NCBI RefSeq assembly: GCF_038005985.1
Contig: NZ_JBBOUI010000001.1
Span: forward strand, 577,501 to 641,500
Direction of reading: 5' to 3'
Length of the DNA: 64,000 nt
From: Solibacillus sp. FSL R7-0682
GTDB lineage: Bacteria; Bacillota; Bacilli; Bacillales_A; Planococcaceae
The notes under the pieces are model-generated. The model saw only the letters and a list, made by a program, of their open reading frames with translations, made no database searches and was not told where the DNA came from. A program made the position numbers and the translations under genes. The stretch's first letter is position 1. The number at the start of each line of letters is the position of its first letter. Of the stretch, positions 1-9,919 are shown in pieces.

Positions 1-74
1 TAGATATTGAACAAGTCAAGTAACATTGACGTGTAACTCAAATCTTAAAGCGAATGCTTTAAGTGTTAACTTTT
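1..74 (+). other. 3' part of the 16S-23S rRNA internal transcribed spacer
   Basis: This stretch directly precedes the mature 23S 5' end. It contains a perfect 8-bp stem with a GAAT loop at 44-63, and the sequence around the 23S start is complementary to the 23S 3' end (GGTTAAGT with ACTTAACC), the usual RNase III-type processing stalk. No tRNA is visible in the portion present, and the 16S gene lies outside the window. Confidence 0.75.
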
Positions 75-3000
<2,926 letters not shown>

Positions 3001-3088
3001 ACATTTTATTGCAAATTCAATGAAACGTTTATCCAGTTTTGAAAGAACAAAAGATGAATAAAATCATCAAAAAAATATTAAAAAACAC

Positions 3089-3116
3089 TTGATATTTATG
3101 CAAGATGTAGTATAAT
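3089..3116 (+). promoter_or_regulatory. Sigma-A-like promoter in the 23S-5S spacer
   Basis: TTGATA (3089-3094) and a perfect TATAAT (3111-3116) are separated by 16 bases, with an A/T-rich tract upstream resembling an UP element. Predicted initiation is about 15 bases before the mature 5S 5' end. This could give the 5S-tRNA cluster transcription independent of the main rRNA promoters. Activity is inferred from sequence only. Confidence 0.55.
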
Positions 3117-3138
3117 AAGTAATGTCTTTCAAAATAAG

Positions 3139-3254
3139 TCTAGTGATGATGGCAAAGAGGTCACACCCGTTCCCATACCGAACACGGAAGTTAAGCTCTT
3201 TAGCGCCGATGGTAGTTGGGGGCTTCCCCCTGTGAGAGTAGGACGTCGCTAGGC
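3139..3254 (+). rRNA. 5S ribosomal RNA
   Basis: About 116 bases with the conserved core GAGGTCACACCCGTTCCCAT and CCGAACACGGAAGTTAAG, and terminal complementarity (TCTAGTGATG with CGTCGCTAGG). It lies about 140 bases after 23S and 15 bases before the first tRNA, consistent with one rRNA-tRNA transcription unit. Exact ends are estimated from the terminal helix. Confidence 0.95.
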
Positions 3255-3269
3255 TTACATATAAATCAT

Positions 3270-3344
3270 TCCGAAGTAGCTCAGTGGTAGAGCAACCGGC
3301 TGTTAACCGGTTGGTCGTAGGTTCGAGTCCTACCTTCGGAGCCA
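3270..3344 (+). tRNA. tRNA-Asn(GTT)
   Basis: Full cloverleaf with 7-bp acceptor stem TCCGAAG/CTTCGGA, anticodon GTT, GGTTCGAGTCC T-arm and encoded CCA. First gene of the 15-gene tRNA array. Confidence 0.97.
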
Positions 3345-3354
3345 TATTAATCTT

Positions 3355-3446
3355 GGAGAGTTGTCCGAGAGGCCGAAGGAGCACGATTGGAAATCGTGTA
3401 TGCGGGTAACCCTGCATCAAGGGTTCAAATCCCTTACTCTCCGCCA
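3355..3446 (+). tRNA. tRNA-Ser(GGA)
   Basis: Class II tRNA with a long variable arm; anticodon GGA inside GATTGGAAATC; encoded CCA. Confidence 0.97.
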
Positions 3447-3461
3447 GCCAATTTTATTAAT

Positions 3462-3536
3462 GGCCCGTTGGTCAAGTGGTTAAGACACCGCCCTTTCACG
3501 GCGGTAACACGGGTTCGAATCCCGTACGGGTCACCA
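3462..3536 (+). tRNA. tRNA-Glu(TTC)
   Basis: Acceptor GGCCCGT pairs with ACGGGTC; anticodon TTC in CCTTTCACGG; encoded CCA. Confidence 0.96.
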
Positions 3537-3558
3537 TTTCCATTATTAAATCCAGCAT

Positions 3559-3634
3559 GGAGGATTAGCTCAGCTGGGAGAGCACCTGCCTTACAAGCAG
3601 GGGGTCGGCGGTTCGAGCCCGTCATCCTCCACCA
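3559..3634 (+). tRNA. tRNA-Val(TAC)
   Basis: Acceptor GGAGGAT pairs with ATCCTCC; anticodon TAC in CCTTACAAG; encoded CCA. Confidence 0.97.
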
Positions 3635-3651
3635 TAAAAAAATAGTATTAT

Positions 3652-3726
<75 letters not shown>

Positions 3727-3729
3727 AAT

Positions 3730-3805
3730 GGTCCCGTGGTGTAGCGGTTAACATGCCTGCCTGTCACGCAGGAGATCGCCGGTTCGATCCCGGTCGGGAC
3801 CGCCA
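3730..3805 (+). tRNA. tRNA-Asp(GTC)
   Basis: Acceptor GGTCCCG pairs with CGGGACC; anticodon GTC in CCTGTCACG; encoded CCA. Confidence 0.97.
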
Positions 3806-3827
3806 TTTTAATAAATTTAATTTATAT

Positions 3828-3903
3828 GGGTCAGTAGCTCAGTTGGTAGAGCATTAGATTGAAGCTCTAAGTGTCGGCGGTTCGATTCCGTCCTGACCCA
3901 CCA
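3828..3903 (+). tRNA. tRNA-Phe(GAA)
   Basis: Acceptor GGGTCAG pairs with CTGACCC; anticodon GAA in GATTGAAGCTC; encoded CCA. Confidence 0.96.
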
Positions 3904-3915
3904 TATAAAGATTTT

Positions 3916-3991
<76 letters not shown>

Positions 3992-3997
3992 TTACCT

Positions 3998-4081
3998 GGA
4001 GGGGTAGCGAAGTGGCTAAACGCGGCGGACTGTAAATCCGCTCCTTAGGGTTCGGCGGTTCGAATCCGTCCCCCTCCACCA
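3998..4081 (+). tRNA. tRNA-Tyr(GTA)
   Basis: Class II tRNA with a long variable arm; anticodon GTA in GACTGTAAATC; encoded CCA. Confidence 0.97.
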
Positions 4082-4088
4082 TCTTTAT

Positions 4089-4162
4089 AGGGGCATAGTT
4101 TAAAGGTAGAACTACGGTCTCCAAAACCGTCAGTGTGGGTTCGATTCCTACTGCCCCTGCCA
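4089..4162 (+). tRNA. tRNA-Trp(CCA)
   Basis: Acceptor AGGGGCA pairs with TGCCCCT; anticodon CCA in GTCTCCAAAAC; 3' CCA encoded. Confidence 0.96.
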
Positions 4163-4191
4163 ATTTTTAAAATAAACATAATAATTTTCAT

Positions 4192-4268
4192 GGCGGTTGT
4201 GGCGAAGTGGTTAACGCACCTGATTGTGGTTCAGGCATTCGTGGGTTCGATTCCCATCAGTCGCCCCA
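4192..4268 (+). tRNA. tRNA-His(GTG)
   Basis: Anticodon GTG in GATTGTGGTTC. The acceptor stem has 8 pairs including the histidine-specific G-1:C73, so G-1 is genomically encoded. CCA is encoded. Confidence 0.96.
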
Positions 4269-4294
4269 TTTTTAATATAAAACATTTAAAGCTT

Positions 4295-4369
4295 TGGGGT
4301 ATAGCCAAGCGGTAAGGCAACGGATTTTGATTCCGTCATGCCCTGGTTCGAATCCAGGTACCCCAGCCA
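4295..4369 (+). tRNA. tRNA-Gln(TTG)
   Basis: Acceptor TGGGGTA pairs with TACCCCA; anticodon TTG in ATTTTGATT; encoded CCA. Confidence 0.97.
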
Positions 4370-4381
4370 TTTTTTTATTTT

Positions 4382-4456
4382 GCGGAAGTAGTTCAGTGGT
4401 AGAACACCACCTTGCCAAGGTGGGGGTCGCGAGTTCGAACCTCGTCTTCCGCTCCA
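4382..4456 (+). tRNA. tRNA-Gly(GCC)
   Basis: Acceptor GCGGAAG pairs with CTTCCGC; anticodon GCC in CTTGCCAAG; encoded CCA. Confidence 0.97.
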
Positions 4457-4463
4457 ATATTAT

Positions 4464-4537
4464 GGCGGCATAGCCAAGTGGTAAGGCACAGGTCTGCAAC
4501 ACCTTTATCACCGGTTCAAATCCGGTTGCCGCCTCCA
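4464..4537 (+). tRNA. tRNA-Cys(GCA)
   Basis: Acceptor GGCGGCA pairs with TGCCGCC; anticodon GCA in GTCTGCAACAC; encoded CCA. Confidence 0.97.
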
Positions 4538-4587
4538 TAATTTATCAAATCGGTTAAACCGGTTTTTTTTTACTCTTTTTTTGTTTT

Positions 4588-4669
4588 GCCGATATGGCGG
4601 AATTGGCAGACGCGCCGGACTCAAAATCCGGTTCCTTCTGGAGTGTCGGTTCGACCCCGACTATCGGTA
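4588..4669 (+). tRNA. tRNA-Leu(CAA), 3' CCA not encoded
   Basis: Class II tRNA, last of the array. Acceptor GCCGATA pairs with TATCGGT; anticodon CAA in the loop CTCAAAA. After the discriminator A the genome reads TAC, so CCA must be added by tRNA nucleotidyltransferase, unlike the other 14 genes of the array. Confidence 0.94.
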
Positions 4670-4696
4670 TACTTAGCTTAATGTAGCTTACACAAT

Positions 4697-4738
4697 AAAA
4701 GCGTCAAAGCCTTATTAAACAAGGGTTTGACGCTTTTT
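4697..4738 (+). terminator. Terminator of the rRNA-tRNA operon
   Basis: Stem AAAAGCGTCAAA with TTTGACGCTTTTT, starting about 27 bases after the last tRNA. The stable GC-containing stem and following T tract fit an intrinsic terminator for the whole rRNA-tRNA unit. Confidence 0.85.
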
Positions 4739-4789
4739 GTGAATTTAGGTAGAACACCTATTACCAATTAATATAAAAGGAGGTGCAAG

Positions 4790-5290
4790 ATGAAAATTAA
4801 GTCAATTTTAATTCCTCTTTTAGTATTGATACTATTTGGTTGTAATTATAATGATGAAAACACAATTAGTCATGAAAAACAAAATAATAAACAACTAAAT
4901 AAGATGCAAATAGTTTCTTCAGATGAAGATGATTTTACTTTTACAATTACAAGCGATAAAAAAATATACTCCAAAGGTGAAAAAGTTGATATTGAAGCAA
5001 ACCTTTTGTATAACGGGAAATCTTCCGAAGTAATAGTAAGAGGTGGAGGAAATTTAATCACCTCGGAAGTATTGAATGAACTTGGAGAAGAAATTAGTCC
5101 ACGCTATTCGAGAGAGGATATTGCTCTTCCTTACACTTTTGCAAAAGGTCAACCCGTCATACTTAATACAACTGACATTGATACAACGCATTTAGATCTT
5201 GGCAAAGTTACAGTTAATGCAACTGTTGAATTTTATCTAAATCAAAAAGATTATAAGTTAAATAATGAATTGGTTTTTACTATTAAATAA
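4790..5290 (+). CDS. Putative lipoprotein of unknown function
   Basis: A 166-residue protein starting at ATG behind a strong AAAAGGAGGTG site. The N-terminus is a lipoprotein signal: basic KIK, a hydrophobic stretch and the lipobox LFGC near residues 15-18, so the mature protein should be tethered to the outer face of the membrane. The rest is hydrophilic and beta-rich with alternating hydrophobic residues (DDFTFTITSDKKIYSKGEKV), suggesting one immunoglobulin-like or BsuPI-like beta-sandwich; that fold guess is weak. It stands alone just after the rRNA-tRNA terminator, is more AT-rich than its neighbours, and I recognise no family. Function unknown. Confidence 0.7.
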   Translation: MKIKSILIPLLVLILFGCNYNDENTISHEKQNNKQLNKMQIVSSDEDDFTFTITSDKKIYSKGEKVDIEANLLYNGKSSEVIVRGGGNLITSEVLNELGEEISPRYSREDIALPYTFAKGQPVILNTTDIDTTHLDLGKVTVNATVEFYLNQKDYKLNNELVFTIK

Positions 5291-5659
5291 ATTCCTACTC
5301 TTTATGGCATATAGCAAACGGTGAAGCCTGAATATAGCAAACGTCATCTTTTTATTTACTGTCGAAGGGTGCTAAATTATTGCAAGTATGTGGTTTTGTT
5401 TATTAAGTAATATCTAGAGTATCCGTATCAATTCACGTGAAGAATCCTTAAGAAATTAAGGATTTTTTTTTTTATTTAATATGAACGAGTTGCTATTCAT
5501 TTAATAAAAACAGTTATAATTTCAATAAAATTGTGAACTTTAATTTATATCGAAGAAATGTTAATGGAATTCAATTAGAATGGACATATTGTAGTTTAAT
5601 TTAAATCATTATACCTCATTAGAATGTATTTGCTAAATTTACGGAAGTAGGGAAGTTAC
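5291..5659. other. AT-rich intergenic region with a terminator hairpin and a short direct repeat
   Basis: About 370 bases without a convincing gene. It holds two copies of ATATAGCAAACG (5309-5320 and 5332-5343) and a terminator-like hairpin at 5443-5473. The remainder upstream of nagB is AT-rich; I cannot pick a confident promoter in it. Confidence 0.6.
5443..5473 (+). terminator. Intrinsic terminator
   Basis: Perfect stem AATCCTTAA/TTAAGGATT around a GAAA loop, followed by a run of about ten T. It lies about 150 bases after the lipoprotein gene, so that gene or an unseen small RNA may use it. Confidence 0.7.
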
Positions 5660-6394
5660 TTGAATAATACAGAAACTAATATGAAATGGATAGAGGCTAA
5701 TAATTATGATGAGTTAAGTAAACTAGCCGCTGACATATTTAAAAATCAGTTAAAGAAAAATAGGAATACGGTGTTTGGGATGGCGACAGGTGGCACGCCA
5801 AAAGGATTTTATCAAGAACTTGTTCAAGCGTATAGAGCTGGGGACATTTCGTTTGCTGAGGCAAAAACGTTTAACTTGGACGAGTATGTTGGAATTGATC
5901 CAGCAAATAAAGCTAGCTATCATTATTATATGAATCAATACTTATTTAATCATATTGATATAAAACCGGAAAATATATTTGTGCCAAAAGGTAATACGGA
6001 TGATTTATGTAATGCTGCAGCTCATTACGAGGAACTGATTGAACAGGCTGGGGATATTGATATTCAATTACTAGGTATTGGTGTTAATGGTCATATTGGA
6101 TTTAATGAGCCCGGTACATCCTTTAAAACAGGTACGCATGTTGTAAATCTCACTGCCTCAACTCGTGAAGCTAATAAAATATACTTTAATTCGATTAATG
6201 ATGTACCGACTAAAGCAATTACAATGGGGATCCAAACAATATTAAATGCCAAAAAGGTAGTATTATTAATTGCTGGGGCTACTAAGCAAGATGCATTTGA
6301 TCGCTTACGTAGTGGTGTGATTTCCGAGGATTTCCCTGCAAGTGCCTTACACACTCATGCAGATGTTGTCGTTATTTACACAGAGGTAAAATAA
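5660..6394 (+). CDS. nagB: Glucosamine-6-phosphate deaminase
   Basis: Converts glucosamine 6-phosphate to fructose 6-phosphate and ammonia in the cytoplasm, the entry of amino sugars into glycolysis. The 244 residues match the usual length of NagB. Visible family motifs are the phosphate-binding MATGGTPKG (41-49), catalytic Asp74 in FNLDEYVG, and GVNGHIGFNEPG with His145 and Glu150. I place the start at TTG 5660 after GGAAG-type sequences; an in-frame ATG at 5681 has no ribosome binding site. No nagA or nagP lies nearby, so it is a stand-alone nagB here. A strong bidirectional terminator follows. Confidence 0.95.
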   Translation: MNNTETNMKWIEANNYDELSKLAADIFKNQLKKNRNTVFGMATGGTPKGFYQELVQAYRAGDISFAEAKTFNLDEYVGIDPANKASYHYYMNQYLFNHIDIKPENIFVPKGNTDDLCNAAAHYEELIEQAGDIDIQLLGIGVNGHIGFNEPGTSFKTGTHVVNLTASTREANKIYFNSINDVPTKAITMGIQTILNAKKVVLLIAGATKQDAFDRLRSGVISEDFPASALHTHADVVVIYTEVK

Positions 6395-6395
6395 G

Positions 6396-6428
6396 AAAAG
6401 GAGTGCAATTATTTTCTGCACTCCTTTT
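6396..6428. terminator. Bidirectional terminator between nagB and the DMT transporter gene
   Basis: Perfect 12-bp stem AAAAGGAGTGCA/TGCACTCCTTTT with a 9-base loop between two convergent genes. The T tract on each strand lets it serve both. Confidence 0.85.
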
Positions 6429-6430
6429 GT

Positions 6431-7312
6431 CTATTTTTTTATTGTAGAGACGATTACACCTGCAATTACTGTTAAGCCACCAATTATTTGAGCCACGAAT
6501 AATCGCTCATCTAAAAATAGCACAGCAAAAATGGTTGCAAATACAGGGATGAAATTTAAATAAATGCTGGCTTTATTTGCTCCTAATGCAACAACTCCAG
6601 TATTCCAACTTAGAAAAGCAATAATAGAGGCAACGATACCTACGTATAAAATGCCACTTATTGTAGAAATGCTCCATGTAATCGAATGCTCTGTTGCAAG
6701 TAATTCATAAGCAGTAAACGGAATAAGCATAATTGCACCGATCGCAATCGTTACTAAAAATGTAGAGTTGCCTGGTAATTTACCTGCATATTTTTTGATG
6801 AGCAATGAATAAATACTCCAACAAAATACAGCAATAAGTACGATTAAGTCTCCTTTATTAAACGTAAATGAAAGAAGGCTTTTCAAGGAACCACCTGATA
6901 TGATAAAGATAACTCCAGTAAGGGATAGTAATGTCCCGAAAATTTGATATTTCGATAAATGTTCCTTTAACAAAATAAAGCTTAATATGTATATCATAAT
7001 GGGCGTCGAAGAATTCATTAATGAAGCATTAATAGAGGTTGTATAGTGAAGTCCGATATAGACAAGTGTATTAAATGCTGCAACCCCAGTGAATGCTAAT
7101 ATAAGGACAATACCCCAATGTTGTTTAAGAATAGGCCATTCTTTTTTAGTACGGCGATAGGTGATTGGGAAAAAAATTAAAAATGCGACGATCCAGCGTA
7201 AAAATGCGAGCGTGATAGGAGGAATGTCTCCAGAAATCGCACGTCCAATAACAAAGTTACCACCCCATAATAATGTAGCTAACAGGAGTAGTAGCTGTGG
7301 TGGAAATTTCAT
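6431..7312 (-). CDS. DMT-superfamily (EamA) transporter
   Basis: A 293-residue integral membrane protein built of about ten hydrophobic helices, with the two-repeat EamA architecture: the N-terminal LLWGGNFVIGRAISG and the second-half FCWSIYSLLIKKY are the repeat starts typical of the family. Family members export metabolites or amino acids; the substrate cannot be told from sequence. ATG start with AAGGAGCT 8 bases upstream. It is monocistronic, convergent with nagB and divergent from the carboxypeptidase gene. Confidence 0.88.
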   Translation of the reverse strand: MKFPPQLLLLLATLLWGGNFVIGRAISGDIPPITLAFLRWIVAFLIFFPITYRRTKKEWPILKQHWGIVLILAFTGVAAFNTLVYIGLHYTTSINASLMNSSTPIMIYILSFILLKEHLSKYQIFGTLLSLTGVIFIISGGSLKSLLSFTFNKGDLIVLIAVFCWSIYSLLIKKYAGKLPGNSTFLVTIAIGAIMLIPFTAYELLATEHSITWSISTISGILYVGIVASIIAFLSWNTGVVALGANKASIYLNFIPVFATIFAVLFLDERLFVAQIIGGLTVIAGVIVSTIKK

Positions 7313-7504
7313 AGTCGTACAGCTCCTTATGTAAGAAATGATTTCGCCCTATAAAAGCGTGGATGGTGAAATCTATTATTCCGTGGAAATATTGTTTAAA
7401 GTTTCATTTTACTATTATAGGAGCTGATAGGAACGATTTGCAATGGGATTTACGTAAAACGCTATGATACAATTACGACAGTAGAAAATGGAGGTAGATA
7501 GAAG

Positions 7505-8413
7505 ATGAAGATCCGTCCAGAAAGATTAAACGTTGGTGACACAGTTGGACTTGTTGCATTAAGTAGTCCAATCAGGCTGGAAGCATTAGGCGATAAATTA
7601 GCATTATTAGACGAGTTAGGTCTTAAATATAAAATTGGACAAACAATACAATCATACAATGGGTATTTAGCTGGTAGCGATGAGGAACGGTTAGAAGATT
7701 TCCACCAAATGATTCGTGATCCTGAAGTGAAGGCAGTCTTTCTAGTGAGAGGTGGTTATGGAATTTCACGTATTATTGATAAAATTAGCTACCCATTAAT
7801 TGAAGATCATCCGAAAATCATTTGGGGCTTTTCTGATGGAACGACTTTACATACACAAGTCAATGAGTATTCGAATTTGGTTACTTTCCATGGGCCGATG
7901 CTATCAAGTCCAACAGGGGAGCTAGATGAGCTTTCAAAAAAGATGTTCCAGCAGTTATTCATGCCAATGGAAATTCAATACGGTGAAAACATCTCACCAC
8001 TTCGCACAATCGTACCTGGAGCTGTGCGTGGGGAAATAACAGGTGGAAACTTAAATCGCCTTGTAAGTACATTAGGAACGAAATTTGAAGTCGATGTACG
8101 CAATAAAGTAGTCCTTCTAGAGGATATGGGTGAATCACTCGAGCAAATTGATAATATGATGAATCAATTGCGCTTATCGAGAAAGCTAGAGTTGGCAGCA
8201 GGCTTTATGATTGGAGACTTTAATATGTTGGGCTCAAGCGGCGAGGAAGAGGTATTAAACGTAATAGGAGGGTATTTAAAACCACTTAACAAACCAACTA
8301 TTGCTGGCTTTAAGATCGGTCATTGCGAGCCAAACATTGCAGTTCCATTAGGGGTCGATGTCATTTTAAATGCGGATGAGAAATATGTACGGGTTTTACC
8401 AGGCGTAGAGTAA
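7505..8413 (+). CDS. Peptidase S66 family LD-carboxypeptidase (LdcA/MccF type)
   Basis: Family S66 serine peptidases remove the terminal D-alanine from murein tetrapeptides (LdcA) or cleave microcin C-like acyl nucleotides (MccF). The 302 residues include the family pattern VRGGYG, the nucleophile Ser110 in IIWGFSDGT, and the likely partners Glu206 in VVLLEDMGE and His273 in KIGHCEPN. No signal peptide, so it is cytoplasmic, as expected for peptidoglycan recycling or MccF-like detoxification. ATG start after GGAGGT. Single gene with its own terminator. LdcA versus MccF cannot be decided from the sequence alone. Confidence 0.9.
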   Translation: MKIRPERLNVGDTVGLVALSSPIRLEALGDKLALLDELGLKYKIGQTIQSYNGYLAGSDEERLEDFHQMIRDPEVKAVFLVRGGYGISRIIDKISYPLIEDHPKIIWGFSDGTTLHTQVNEYSNLVTFHGPMLSSPTGELDELSKKMFQQLFMPMEIQYGENISPLRTIVPGAVRGEITGGNLNRLVSTLGTKFEVDVRNKVVLLEDMGESLEQIDNMMNQLRLSRKLELAAGFMIGDFNMLGSSGEEEVLNVIGGYLKPLNKPTIAGFKIGHCEPNIAVPLGVDVILNADEKYVRVLPGVE

Positions 8414-8446
8414 TTATGTGTTTGCCAATTACTTAAAGAAATAAAA

Positions 8447-8484
8447 CAAAGGCACCTTCGCAAAAATTGCGAGAGGTGCCTTTT
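8447..8484 (+). terminator. Terminator of the LD-carboxypeptidase gene
   Basis: Stem AAAGGCACCT.CGCAA/TTGCGAGAGGTGCCTTTT with a T tract, 34 bases after the stop codon. Confidence 0.8.
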
Positions 8485-8626
8485 AATAACGAGTGAACAG
8501 AAAATCTAATTCACGGATTGTCTGTTTTTTACTATGGTTGGTTATTAGTAAAGGGTAACAGTGTAACAGGTGAATGTTAATCGGTTGATTTAAGTTTGCT
8601 TAAAGCATAAAGTTCACTCGTTATTA
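8484..8626. repeat. 15-bp perfect inverted repeat flanking about 113 bp
   Basis: TAATAACGAGTGAAC at 8484-8498 recurs in reverse complement at 8612-8626. The interior is AT-rich and non-coding. It could be a long-range hairpin, a pair of regulator sites or the remains of a small mobile element; no target duplication is obvious. Confidence 0.5.
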
Positions 8627-8654
8627 CTCAGTTTGGAGTCTCACCGCCCTGAGG

Positions 8655-9159
8655 TTAGAAGTAATTGCTATCGTCAAAATCAATTTGGATTTGATAATTT
8701 TTGGCATTAATAGTGTTCGATAAGCGATGTGCTTCTTTTTCTAGTTCGTTTGCACGATTTCGATATTTCATTGGCTCGAATAAAGCCACCCGGTAAAGCA
8801 TTGCATCGCCAGAGTTATGATAATAGGATTCCTTTTCTTCAGAGCCTAATTGTTTACAAAAGGCTACTTCTGCACGGAGCTGATTGGCCAATTCAATGGC
8901 CTCCACGATTGGCATATCTTCATCGTTAAACGTAATTGTATGATCAATATTGGCACGTGAGTGCATCAAGCTTGCGTGAGTCTTTACGTAATGTTTTTAG
9001 CTCATCCTCTAGCATTTCTAAAGAGTATTCAGGCTTTGTAGGCTGTTCGCCCTTTTCGATAATGACATGAGTTAATTGATGAGTAGAATGTGAAAGCTCT
9101 TGAATTTTTTTCATAATAATACTTTTTAATTTTACTGCCTCAGCTAAATTGATGGCCAT
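8655..9159 (-). pseudogene. DIP1984-like protein gene interrupted by a frameshift
   Basis: Two overlapping minus-strand frames together look like one small alpha-helical protein of the DIP1984 type, whose members start with a LAEAL.LR..L...I..L pattern. Frame one starts at ATG 9159 (AAGGAG 8 bases upstream) with INLAEAVKLKSIIMKKIQEL and ends at 8944. Frame two continues near 8969 with HSRANIDHTITFNDED, which lines up with the family's N-x-T segment, and runs to 8655. Frame two lacks its own ribosome binding site. A +1 shift around AAGCTTGATG (8963-8972) would restore one protein of about 165 residues. Alternatives are a sequencing error or programmed frameshifting. Function of the family is unknown. 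Confidence 0.6.
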
Positions 9160-9171
9160 TACAATCACTCC

Positions 9172-9861
9172 TTAAATGTGAACTGTTCGAATTTCGCTCG
9201 TAAGTAGTGCGGTTTTGAAATCACCACCACTTATCTGTGTAAACATTTTACCAGAACTACCCAGCAATTGCTCACAATTACTATCTGATAATGAGGGACG
9301 TAAATAGAAGATTTGTAGAGCTTCTATAGTATTCTTCGTTACCGCGCTACGTTTTGAGTCTACGTAAGGACTACCGAAAGCACCGAGTGCATCTTTTGAA
9401 TATAGAATATTTGCTAATGTGTTATGACGTCCATTTAATCCTTCATAGCCTGTTGTGTCATCACCTAAGGTAATTTCAATATCTCCTTCTAATGTATGGA
9501 CATCATAAATACCAATTGGTAGCTCATATTGCAATGAAAAGAAATTGTTTAAGTCTACAGCTAAGTGAGACGGAGTTAAATATTGCTGTTTAGCAATACG
9601 GCGCATTAAGCTCTCAGCAGAGGGGCGGTATCTGTTTGGATCTGCACCGAGAGCCTTCCAGAGTTGTCGCCATTCTTTAATACCTGCACGTTCTGTAACT
9701 GGCGTATCCTGAAGCTCAAAAAATAAGTTTTCTTGATAAAGCTGTGTGCGTCCTTTAATCATTTGAGGGGATTCTTCTACAATAATTTTGTTATAATGGA
9801 TAATGCCAATTTTAAATTGGTTGTTGATTGTGAAAAGGGAATCATTAATAGAAATGTTCAT
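9172..9861 (-). CDS. B3/B4 tRNA-binding domain protein
   Basis: A 229-residue stand-alone B3/4 domain protein (COG3382 type), resembling the editing-module domain of the phenylalanyl-tRNA synthetase beta chain. Typical pattern seen: TERAGIKEWRQLWKALGADP, YRPSAESLMRRI, NLLxx-type VDLNNFFSLQYELPIG and YDVHTLEGDIEI. Such proteins may act on mischarged tRNA or amino-acid derivatives; the activity here is unproven. The annotated start is ATG 9861 with AGGTGAT upstream; an in-frame GTG at 9870 overlaps that site. Its stop is 12 bases before the start of the DIP1984-like gene, so the two form an operon. Confidence 0.82.
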   Translation of the reverse strand: MNISINDSLFTINNQFKIGIIHYNKIIVEESPQMIKGRTQLYQENLFFELQDTPVTERAGIKEWRQLWKALGADPNRYRPSAESLMRRIAKQQYLTPSHLAVDLNNFFSLQYELPIGIYDVHTLEGDIEITLGDDTTGYEGLNGRHNTLANILYSKDALGAFGSPYVDSKRSAVTKNTIEALQIFYLRPSLSDSNCEQLLGSSGKMFTQISGGDFKTALLTSEIRTVHI

Positions 9862-9919
9862 ATAGATCACCTACTAAAATTATTTATGTAAAGTGTACCA
9901 TTTGTAAGGAGCGAGTGAA

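Noticed and set aside
5309..5343. Two ATATAGCAAACG copies as a CRISPR or att site
   Set aside because: Only two 12-base copies 23 bases apart, no spacers of regular length, no cas or integrase gene nearby.
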